From: Actinomycetaceae bacterium TAE3-ERU4 | GTDB lineage: Bacteria > Actinomycetota > Actinomycetes > Actinomycetales > Actinomycetaceae | Direction of reading: 5' to 3' | Assembly (NCBI GenBank): GCA_019218365.1 | Contig: JAHUUJ010000006.1 | Location: forward strand, 32,930-96,929 | DNA length: 64,000 bases | Part shown: positions 38,231 to 46,084 of the stretch, piece after piece | Layout: each line of letters opens with the position of its first letter | Numbering within the stretch: the stretch's first letter is position 1 | Program-made: the position numbers and the translations under genes | The notes under the pieces: model-generated | What the model was told of the DNA's origin: nothing | Databases searched by the model: none | The model's input: the letters and a program-made list of their open reading frames with translations, nothing else

Positions 38231-39289
38231 TTATTGGGTGGGGCTTTGCTGATGTAATTCGGGGCTGGTGATTTCCCGCCTGTCGTTTTCTGTGACGTAT
38301 TTGAGGGGTTTAATCTCCGCGGTAGCGTTAATTTTACGAATTTGGGGAAGCACTCTATTTTCCAGTGAACCAATTGTTTGGTTATAGCTTTTAAGAGCCG
38401 TTTGAAGTGAGGATCCCACTTTTTCTAAATGCCCGGTCATGGTCGCTAGCCGAGACGCGAGGTCACGCCCGAGTTCGACGACCTCGCGAGCATCATCTTC
38501 GGTTTTGGCTAATACCCAGATTTGGGAACTAGCTCGCAAGGTAGCAAGTAGGGAAGTGGGGGTAACGATATAGATGTTTGACTGCAGGGCGGTTTCCAAC
38601 AAATCGGGCATTTCTTCAAGGGCAGCAGAAAGAAGCGGTTCCAAAGGAAGAAACATCAGCGTAAATCCCAGACTGTTAGGAAGTTGAGTGTGATAGCTAC
38701 GCCGCGCGAGTTCCCGAACGTGAGTGCGCACAGCCAGCGCATGGTTGCGCATTTCCTGTTTAGCTAAAGTGCTATCGCTGTTTTCGCAGGCACGCAGGTA
38801 AGCGCCCAAGGGAACTTTTGCGTCGAGAGGAATGCACCCGCCCTCGGGTAGGTTCACAAGTAGGTCGGGGCGTGAGCGTGAATCAAGAGATTTTTGCGTT
38901 TGAAAATCCACGTGGGCAATCATCCCGGCAGCTTCAACGAGGCGGCGCAACTCTAACTCGCCCCAAGCTCCGCGCGCAGTGGTGGAAGTTAGGGCAGATT
39001 TGAGACTGCGCGTAGCTTCTAGTAGTTGTGCATCGGAGCTCGCGGCACTTTGGAGCTGGCGTCCAAGTGAACCAAGATTCTTAGAAGTCATGCTGCCGAG
39101 CTGTAAGACATTACTCTGTAGGTTTTGCAATGTTTGGTTAAGGGCCCCTAAATCTGCGTGGAGGTTTATTTCCTGCGCTGAGGTGGGGAGTGAGCTAGCT
39201 CCCTCGCCAGAACGTCGTAGGTAAAGAAGGGCAATTGAAAGCCCTAGGGTCAAACCAAGAAGAAAAGTAAGTAGTGCAGTCCAATTCAT
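38231..39289 (-). CDS. rmuC: RmuC-family DNA recombination protein
   Basis: 352 residues. An N-terminal membrane anchor (LLTFLLGLTLGLSIALLYL), a coiled coil, then the nuclease-like core GAWGELELRRLVEAAGM, FQTQKSLDSRSRPDLLVNLP, IPLDAKVPLGAY, FLPLEPLLSAALE and VTPTSLLATLRA. RmuC limits inversions at short inverted repeats in E. coli. The family assignment is firm. Confidence 0.92.
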   Translation of the reverse strand: MNWTALLTFLLGLTLGLSIALLYLRRSGEGASSLPTSAQEINLHADLGALNQTLQNLQSNVLQLGSMTSKNLGSLGRQLQSAASSDAQLLEATRSLKSALTSTTARGAWGELELRRLVEAAGMIAHVDFQTQKSLDSRSRPDLLVNLPEGGCIPLDAKVPLGAYLRACENSDSTLAKQEMRNHALAVRTHVRELARRSYHTQLPNSLGFTLMFLPLEPLLSAALEEMPDLLETALQSNIYIVTPTSLLATLRASSQIWVLAKTEDDAREVVELGRDLASRLATMTGHLEKVGSSLQTALKSYNQTIGSLENRVLPQIRKINATAEIKPLKYVTENDRREITSPELHQQSPTQ

Positions 39290-39349
39290 ATTTTTAGTAA
39301 AGCAGCTAGGTGGGACATTTCGTGACCTGAGGGCCGGTTATAGCGTAAA

Positions 39350-40444
39350 ATGACCGACGTGGCTTTAACTATTGGAATTGCAGGACTACCCAACGTGGGT
39401 AAGTCGACTTTGTTTAACGCTCTTACTCGTGCGACCGTGCTGGCGGCAAACTACCCGTTTGCCACCATCGAACCAAACGTTGGTGTAGTGCCCCTACCCG
39501 ACGAACGCTTGGGGCAGCTAGCGCAGGTGTTCAAATCTGAACGCCTGGTTCCCGCAACCGTCTCATTTGTTGATATTGCGGGTATTGTACGCGGCGCTTC
39601 CGAGGGGGAGGGCCTAGGTAACCAGTTCCTTGCTAATATCCGTGAAGCTGACGCAATCTGTCAGGTCACCCGTGCTTTTGCTGACCCGGACGTGGTGCAT
39701 GTGGACGGTAAAGTTGATGCCGCCGCCGACATTGAAACTATTTCTACCGAGCTAATCCTTGCCGATATTCAGACCTTGGAAAAAGCAATTCCTCGTTTGG
39801 AAAAAGAGGTTCGGGGAAAGAAAACCGAGCCGGTTTACCTCGAAACCGCAAAGAAAGCGTTGGAGATTCTCGAAGCTGGCGATTTGCTGGTCAGTAAGGC
39901 TAAGGAAGCCAGTCTAGACGCGGACGCGCTTCGTTCCTTCCAGCTCATGACCACCAAGCCGTTCATCTACGTGTTCAACATGGACAGCGCCGGCATGGAA
40001 GATAAGGAATTGCAAGAAAAACTGGCTGCCCTGGTTGCGCCAGCGGAGGCTATCTTCCTAGACGCGCAATTCGAGTCTGAACTCGTGGAACTGGAAGAAG
40101 ACGAAGCCGCAGAAATGCTTGCCGATGCCGGACAGGAAGAATCCGGGCTAGATAAGCTTGCCCGAGTTGGGTTTGACACCCTTGGTTTACAGACTTACCT
40201 AACCGCTGGCCCTAAGGAAGCCCGCGCCTGGACAGTGAAGAAGGGCGCTACCGCCCCTGAAGCGGCCGGGGCAATCCATACTGACTTCCAAAAAGGCTTT
40301 ATTAAGGCCGAGGTCGTTTCTTTCGCCGACCTCCTCGCCGCCGGATCAATGGCTGATGCCCGTGCCGCCGGCAAGGTTCGCATGGAAGGTAAAGACTACG
40401 TGATGGCCGACGGAGATGTGGTGGAGTTTAGGTTTAATGTGTAG
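39350..40444 (+). CDS. ychF: Ribosome-associated ATPase YchF
   Basis: 364 residues. OBG-type P-loop GIAGLPNVGKSTLFNALT, G2/G3 in NYPFATIEPNVG and FVDIAGIVRGASEGEGLGNQF, NMDS in place of NKxD giving ATP preference, and a C-terminal TGS domain (AGAIHTDFQKGFIKAEVV). Last core gene before the AT-rich island that begins at its stop. Confidence 0.97.
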   Translation: MTDVALTIGIAGLPNVGKSTLFNALTRATVLAANYPFATIEPNVGVVPLPDERLGQLAQVFKSERLVPATVSFVDIAGIVRGASEGEGLGNQFLANIREADAICQVTRAFADPDVVHVDGKVDAAADIETISTELILADIQTLEKAIPRLEKEVRGKKTEPVYLETAKKALEILEAGDLLVSKAKEASLDADALRSFQLMTTKPFIYVFNMDSAGMEDKELQEKLAALVAPAEAIFLDAQFESELVELEEDEAAEMLADAGQEESGLDKLARVGFDTLGLQTYLTAGPKEARAWTVKKGATAPEAAGAIHTDFQKGFIKAEVVSFADLLAAGSMADARAAGKVRMEGKDYVMADGDVVEFRFNV

Positions 40445-40979
40445 CGCGATGGCAACTATACAATTTAGTAAAGACTGATTTGCGGATTGCCTAGCGGGTG
40501 CTACTGGAAACGGTTTTTACTCAAAGGGGGTGCTGCGATTGGCTGTATCAACCTTATGGGACTTCCGCGTTTTAATGCTAATACGGTGCTTTCTGGACAG
40601 AGTGTAATAAGCTATGTTTTTGCTCCTGGGTTCAGGCGAGACCGATATTACTTACTGTCTAGCGGACTCTGTCAACGGTATACATATCGACTAGAAATAA
40701 CAATACGCCACAATTTAAGCCTATAATCGAACATATGTTTGAAAGTATTTTATTAGTGCAGACGGCGAAAAGACCGGAGTGTTCCTTTTGGGAGATGAAA
40801 GTCGTGAAGCCTTCGAGTGTATTGTTGCGCTATAAGATAAGCAGAAGAATATTAACCAAAAACTCGAAAAGCTTCGGAAGAATCTTGACCAGTATTCGCG
40901 TGATTTTTGGTGCTAAACGTTCTATTCTTGCTGAGTTACTCTAAGAACTCAGAGTTGTTATTCCAGAAATTCTTAAAGA
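40445..40979. other. Degraded region without an intact gene
   Basis: No intact gene is visible. Around 40742-40915 a plus-strand frame interrupted by one stop reads like former coding sequence (GEKTGVFLLGDESREAFECI, then DKQKNINQKLEKLRKNLDQY, coiled-coil-like), but I do not recognise its family. A short frame at 40548-40690 is also open and unassigned. The region lies between ychF and the McrB-type pseudogene and becomes progressively AT-rich. Confidence 0.55.
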
Positions 40980-42526
40980 CCATGTGAAGGGAACCAAAGA
41001 CAGTAAGAAATTAGTGCATACGCCAACCGTTTTGCTGCGAACGTTTTTCCAACACCGGGAGAGCCGCCAGAATTACGTTTTTCTTGCGCAATAACAATGA
41101 GCGAAAGCATTCAAACGGGTTGGAGATAGATACACCTCTTTCAGAAAGTCTGTATCTGTTTAGGTAGGAATAGGGGATGCCATGGTAGGTAAATCAGGAT
41201 TTGTGTTACCAGTTATCAGTGCTTCGAGTGTTTCTACATAGTCTCTGTACTGCGAAATATCTGTTAACGTTTTAGTTGCTGCGTTGCCGGGATGCTCCCA
41301 TGAGTCAATCTCGCTCCATTTAACTGAACGAACATGTTTATAGCTAGTTCTGTCTGGGACAAAACTAGCTGCGGATATAACCTCACCGCGTCCGATGAGT
41401 TCGCATCGACCACGGTTAGCGTAGACGATATCACCATAGCCATTTCATTTTGGAATTGCTACAGCGCTAATGCTGCGTTAAATCCGTCAGACTTATTTTG
41501 CTCTAGTGCCTGGCGAATAGCTGTTTTAGATGGAAAAGCAGTTAAATCACCTAAATCATCTCACCCAATTGCCCTGAGGTTGTGGGCAGTTAGTTCCGTC
41601 CACTCAGATGCTTGTTCCCCGGGGGAGTAAAGCTAATAACGGTGTGCCCTGGGCTCATACATTTTATCTATATCTGTATCATTGGATTCTGAGTAGGATT
41701 GTTTTGGATTCCAATGCTGAATCACATCGCTCTGCCAGAAACTAAATTTTCCGGAAAATTCTTGTGCTACCTCCCTCCGAATTGCAAATAAATCTTGGTC
41801 TAAATCTGCAGGTCTCTCACCTCTTGTGCCGTTTATCCGTGATGCAAACGCATCGCGGATTTTTCGTTTTATTGTGGTTGAGGGAATAGGTTCAAATATG
41901 TCTGGTTGAGCTAAAAATAGTAGCGCACTTCTGATATCGGGATGGTCGGCACCAGTATCGAGCATTATTTGTTGCAATTTCTGTGCGTCATTGCGTGCGT
42001 GTGCTGGCAGGTTATTCCAATATCTGATAAAATTACGCATCCAGCTTAGATGCCTCCCAAGGTGTCCATTGTAGGTACGTCCAGGCTCTAATCCAGCTTC
42101 TCCGCTTGGGCGATTCAGCCATCCCAACATTGATTCAGGGATGTGAGGTGTCGGATTTATTTGTTTTAGAATTCCTTCTATATGGGAACGCCGAGTGTGT
42201 GGCAGTGCCGGGCGGAGGAGGTGCTCACGCAGGAATACTAATTCAGCGGTCAATAAGATAACTTTACGCGATGCGCCTTGAAGCTGTTGATTGAGTTTTT
42301 CCATTGGGTTTGAAATGTACCATTAATTGGTGTTTTGATACGAGTAAGCAAATTTTCAGCATTGGTGGACGCCCATATTGTTGCAGTGGGGTCGATAATC
42401 GAACCTCCATCACACAATATGTGTGCAATGAGCTGGCTTACCTCACGTGCAATTCGCAAGTCGTTTTCTGGTCGTGAATCATTGACTGTCTAAATTAATA
42501 GAGCTTTCTAATTTCTCAATCGTCAT
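40980..42526 (-). pseudogene. Broken McrB-type AAA+ restriction protein with EVE-like domain
   Basis: Read from ATG 42526 on the minus strand in shifting frames, a single ancestral protein can be pieced together. First a helical N-terminal region (AREVSQLIAHIL, ILLTAELVFLREHLL, IRSALLFLAQPDIFEPI). Then an EVE/PUA-like modified-base reader (SPGEQASEWTELTAHN, CELIGRGEVISAASFVPDRT, VKWSEIDSWEHPGNAATKTL). Then the AAA+ start DTDFLKEVYLSP, RKKNVIL and the Walker A GGSPGVGKTFAAKRLAYAL (41042-41069 region). Breaks: frameshifts near 42480, 42300, 41440 and 41090-41060, nonsense TGA (41563-41561) and TAG (41461-41459), both where Trp is expected. Everything after Walker A is missing. Ancestral role: type IV-like restriction of modified DNA. 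Confidence 0.8.
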
Positions 42527-43589
42527 GGCTGTAGTCTAGTGCATTTATCTTGTGTAGTATCGATAATGACGTACGATTAGAGCTGTGCCATCGGTATAGG
42601 ATATAAATATGTACTGTTATTCCTGGATATGTGAAAACACAGGGTAAGCTTATCGAGTTAGTAAATAATGCTGTTGGCGTATTTACTCTGGATTCATCGT
42701 TAAACGCAGACTCATCGGACTGCTTGCATATGTATAACGTCAATCGTTGATGGTAATTAACCTGCCCTGGTAATTATCTCTCTGAGATGGGGTAACAAGA
42801 TGCAAATATTGTCTTTTCTCCCAGTGTTGCGCTCTTGGGAACCCTTGAAAGGGGCGTGCTAAATGGGGAAACTATTAGCTGACAGAGCCCCCTATGAAAA
42901 GGAAATCCGAACATGAACAGTGTGTCTTCAAGTTTTTGGATTGGATTTAGAGGAGAGCTTCTCAATCTTATGGATGTAAGACGGGGCATGACTATTCTAA
43001 AGAGATGCTCACATGATTGGGAGGGCAATGGATTATGTCTTTTGATGCTTTGTGTGAATATCCCGGATATGTTTGGGAGAGCGATGATTGATTTTCACTT
43101 GAAACTTGTTGATTTAAAATCCAAGGTATGAGGCACCGAAGCAGAGCTAGGAAAGTGCTTACGATAAACGACTCTGTTGTTATGTATTTATAGTTGGTCT
43201 CAGGGATATGCACGTTTCCAAAGATAAATAATCTTGGGAACCCAGAATTTAAGCTGTTTGAGGAGGCTCTTAGTCGTATGCGAGTCGAGATTTCGAGAGT
43301 GGTTCAGCCAATTATGAGCGTGAGAAATACATGTTCAGCAGCGTTTCTATAGATGGGAAAAAGAAATCAGGAAGTAAATCGAGTTTAGGTTTAACAGATA
43401 AAATCTTACTACAATAGGAGGATTTCTATAAAATTAGTTTATAAAAATCCTTTACGTAATCTCCTTCAATCTTATATACACAAAGCTAAACATGTCATCA
43501 TAATAAGACTAAGTGAGATAGACAAACCTCTATATCGCGAGGAAAGAGTAATTAATAAATATGACTGAGTCTGCCCCGAGACATAATAA
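42527..43589. other. AT-rich region without an intact gene
   Basis: About 1 kb with no convincing gene on either strand. Short open stretches occur on the plus strand (42607-42750, reading VIPGYVKTQGKLIELVNN; 43035-43090, reading SFDALCEYPGYVWESDD; 43230-43350, reading NPEFKLFEEALSRMRVEI) and could be decayed remnants of unknown genes. A long hairpin lies at 43419-43451. Confidence 0.5.
43419..43451. repeat. Long hairpin downstream of OLD nuclease gene
   Basis: AGGATTT (43419-43425) plus TATAAA (43427-43432) pair with TTTATA (43438-43443) and AAATCCT (43445-43451), leaving one C-A mismatch and a five-base loop. It lies about 140 bases beyond the stop of the minus-strand nuclease gene and may terminate its transcript, although the T-tail is poor. 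Confidence 0.5.
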
Positions 43590-45662
43590 TCAGTCGTATA
43601 TTCTTGAAAATATATGATTCAATTCGTTAATAATTAAATCGGCTCTGTCTCCGTGTATATTACGGAAATCCTCGATGCACTTAGTGTTCTGACAAAATTC
43701 AATAGCACTAGATATTTTCTCTCCCTTTCCTGTATTGCAATAGGTTTCTAGGTCTCCCTGCCGTAGTATATAAACATTACTTTCTGCTAATGATAAAATT
43801 ATAGAATCGAGTAGATTAGATGATTCTTCTGATAAACCATCCTGAAGGTTTCTAACTGTTATATTTGTGTTTACAGTGTCGAATAGACTTATGAGTATGT
43901 TTGTTAAATCATCGAGACTTTTTTTATCGCTACTAGTCTTAAATTCCTTTAGAAGTTCTTGCGCATCATTCCACAGCTCACTAATAGTACGTTTTTTTAT
44001 TTTTTTTCTAATTGTTTTTCCAGTAGGTTCGGAAGGGATATTTTGTTTTTTAATTGATTCTATAAAACGAGAATGTTTTTCTAGAAGATTTTTGTCTTTA
44101 GTAAGATTATTGAAGCCATCTATAATTGAATCCAAGTCAGTAATTACATGCACAGGAACACCAAAATAATTGAAAAACTCGACATAGCGTTTAATGTTGC
44201 CTTTACCACCAATTGTAATAAAAACAATATTTTGGTTTATGTTATCCCATGACTCATTTAGTATCTTTGCTAAGTGAGGAAAAGTCATAGAATCGCTATC
44301 TCCCTCAACTAAAACGATAGACTGGGCAAAGAAAGCAGCTTCGTTATTCTCATACTTTATTAATTGGTATGCATCTTTTAGGCCAATTTTCAGATTTACT
44401 GGTTTAGCCTCTACGCCCTTATCACTCTTTTGAAGCTTGGCGAATCCGTCCATATCCGCATGAAAAAAATCGGGAGAATGTGTTGTTATCAAGACTTGAT
44501 GAGTGTTGGAGAATGTTGTTATAGCAGCCATCAACTGACGTTTAGCATTAGGGTGGAGATATAGCTCTGGCTCTTCAAATAATAGTATATAAGAGGGTGT
44601 GGAAGAGGTAGATGTTCTATTCAATCCACTTGATTTAAATTTTGCGTACGTTTGCAGGAGGGCAAATAGTACGGTCCTCTTAAGTCCATCTCCTTTGCTG
44701 GAAATAGGGCCTAGATGATAGCCGTCATCTAAATAAAGTGTAGCGTTAGAAAGAAGCATCTGTAACGTTGGAGCAGGAATTTCCAGACGTAGCGAAACAT
44801 CAGGAAAACTTTCTTTAATGAATTTTTCTATTGTTGTTTCGATTGAACGAACTTCGCTGAGTCTATTATCTGTATGAGGATTATTATTTTGTAAAGAAGA
44901 TTTATTTAACTTTTCATTTATAGATAGAAAATGTTCATTTATATCAATGAAATTATCTGAAATTTCATTGAATAGCATTTCGAGGAGTTTGCTAAACGCA
45001 GAGGCACCTGTAGCCTTAGCTTCGGATGAAACATCCTTTACTGCTTCTATATAAATTACTGATGGGAAAAGGGGCTTGATAGCTTGCGCGATTCCTGATG
45101 GGTATTGAGTAGGTATTTCTTCTAGCTCGCTATCTTCGAAGGATTTTACTATTTTTTTCCATGCGTTCTCCACGTCTTTGACGGATGGAGAATCTCTTAA
45201 TTCTTTATCTAGGAGTGGTATCTGTGCTATAGCGGCTTCGCGAAGCTCGCTACCTTTTTTTGTTTTTATTTTTTCTTTTAAAGTATCGAGGGAATAATCT
45301 CGGTTGACTGGGAGCAAAGCGAAGTATTTCGTTGTAGCTTTTTCGTTTTTCTTTTGCGCACGTACTATTTTGAGACTTCCGTTACGGATTATGTCTCTGA
45401 CAGCGTCTCGGTGCTTATCAGCTACACGTTCTAAGTCTTTCTCGCTTATATCTTCAAATTTTAGTGTTACTTTTATTTCTAAATCTGGATTCTGAAAATC
45501 TGTATCGGTTATTTTTCTGTCTTCCAAAGCAAACTGAATTGCGTGTAAAACTGAGGATTTTCCCACGTTATTTTCCCCTATCAGGCATCCTAGTTGCGTT
45601 AGAGGAAGAGAGGTGCATGAATGTGCACGGAAATTTTCAATTGTAACTTCAGATAGGTGCAT
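43590..45662 (-). CDS. OLD-family ATP-dependent nuclease (AAA ATPase + TOPRIM)
   Basis: 690 residues. N-terminal ABC-type ATPase: Walker A GENNVGKSS (29-37), long helical insertion, signature-like SSKGDGLKRTVLFALL, Walker B YILLFEEPELYLHP (near 360), switch His LITTHSPDFF (near 394). Then a TOPRIM nuclease domain: catalytic Glu in SIVLVEGDSDS (near 450) and the DLDS pair (near 508), followed by a C-terminal helical part. Related proteins include phage P2 Old, Gabija GajA and the OLD-type effectors of some retrons. No UvrD-like GajB partner is nearby. Strongly AT-rich, hence acquired. Divergent from a reverse transcriptase gene. Confidence 0.88.
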   Translation of the reverse strand: MHLSEVTIENFRAHSCTSLPLTQLGCLIGENNVGKSSVLHAIQFALEDRKITDTDFQNPDLEIKVTLKFEDISEKDLERVADKHRDAVRDIIRNGSLKIVRAQKKNEKATTKYFALLPVNRDYSLDTLKEKIKTKKGSELREAAIAQIPLLDKELRDSPSVKDVENAWKKIVKSFEDSELEEIPTQYPSGIAQAIKPLFPSVIYIEAVKDVSSEAKATGASAFSKLLEMLFNEISDNFIDINEHFLSINEKLNKSSLQNNNPHTDNRLSEVRSIETTIEKFIKESFPDVSLRLEIPAPTLQMLLSNATLYLDDGYHLGPISSKGDGLKRTVLFALLQTYAKFKSSGLNRTSTSSTPSYILLFEEPELYLHPNAKRQLMAAITTFSNTHQVLITTHSPDFFHADMDGFAKLQKSDKGVEAKPVNLKIGLKDAYQLIKYENNEAAFFAQSIVLVEGDSDSMTFPHLAKILNESWDNINQNIVFITIGGKGNIKRYVEFFNYFGVPVHVITDLDSIIDGFNNLTKDKNLLEKHSRFIESIKKQNIPSEPTGKTIRKKIKKRTISELWNDAQELLKEFKTSSDKKSLDDLTNILISLFDTVNTNITVRNLQDGLSEESSNLLDSIILSLAESNVYILRQGDLETYCNTGKGEKISSAIEFCQNTKCIEDFRNIHGDRADLIINELNHIFSRIYD

Positions 45663-46084
45663 TTTAGAAATCCCAATTATTAAAGCAATCTGTCTTCTGT
45701 GCTCATACTAGTATGAATTACTCATAAATAGTATTTTTCATGGATAAAATTATGAAATTATTTTATCATTTAGCAAAATTTGTGAACTATTTTAGGTTGT
45801 TAGTCCTACTGGTACTGCATTCCACTTAATTATCCTAAAGTTATCTTGTGGGTATGCATAAAAAAGATTTTTGTATGAATGTACCCTAAGGTGGCAGTAG
45901 AGAAAATGTGGGCAGCGTCTTAGGTGGACGCTCTTTTTGGAGGGGGTTACCTTAAAAGATAACCCCTTATTTAATGCGGCTATATGTGTAGTTTACTTTG
46001 TAGTGAATTTATAATTAAGATTTATTCTGTATTAAAATACTCTATAGGCGTGGGGATATTGTAATTAGAAAGACGGAGTGCGTG
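45663..46084. promoter_or_regulatory. Shared intergenic region of OLD nuclease and reverse transcriptase
   Basis: This 422-base AT-rich gap serves both divergent genes. On the nuclease side are a perfect 12-bp palindrome CATACTAGTATG (45704-45715), a TACTAT-type -10 candidate on the minus strand, and the inverted repeat GATAAAAT-N9-ATTTTATC (45743-45767). The middle holds three hairpins (see separate ncRNA entry). On the RT side a perfect TATAAT lies at 46010-46015 without an obvious -35, and GGAG at 46075-46078 precedes ATG 46085. Elements are seen; their roles are inferred. Confidence 0.55.
45850..45966 (+). ncRNA. Candidate structured RNA upstream of reverse transcriptase
   Basis: Three successive hairpins. 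HP1 45850-45886: GGGTA/TACCC outer stem, CATA/TATG and AAAA/TTTT inner stems. HP2 45914-45932: AGCGTC/GACGCT with loop TTAGGTG, followed by CTTTTTGG. HP3 45943-45966: GGGGTTA/TAACCCC with a ten-base loop. AGGTGG and GGCAG each occur twice around HP2. Reverse transcriptases of retrons and of several defence (DRT) classes use such an upstream non-coding RNA as template. No reading frame of note crosses the block. Existence and ends of the transcript are inference. Confidence 0.5.

Noticed and set aside
40487..40726. 79-codon plus-strand frame after ychF as a gene
   Set aside because: No ribosome site, no recognisable domain; it lies in decayed DNA.
41633..42304. A 223-codon minus-strand frame as an intact hypothetical gene
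   Set aside because: Its sequence is the internal part of the McrB-type N-terminal region; matching sequence continues up- and downstream in other frames, so it is a pseudogene fragment.
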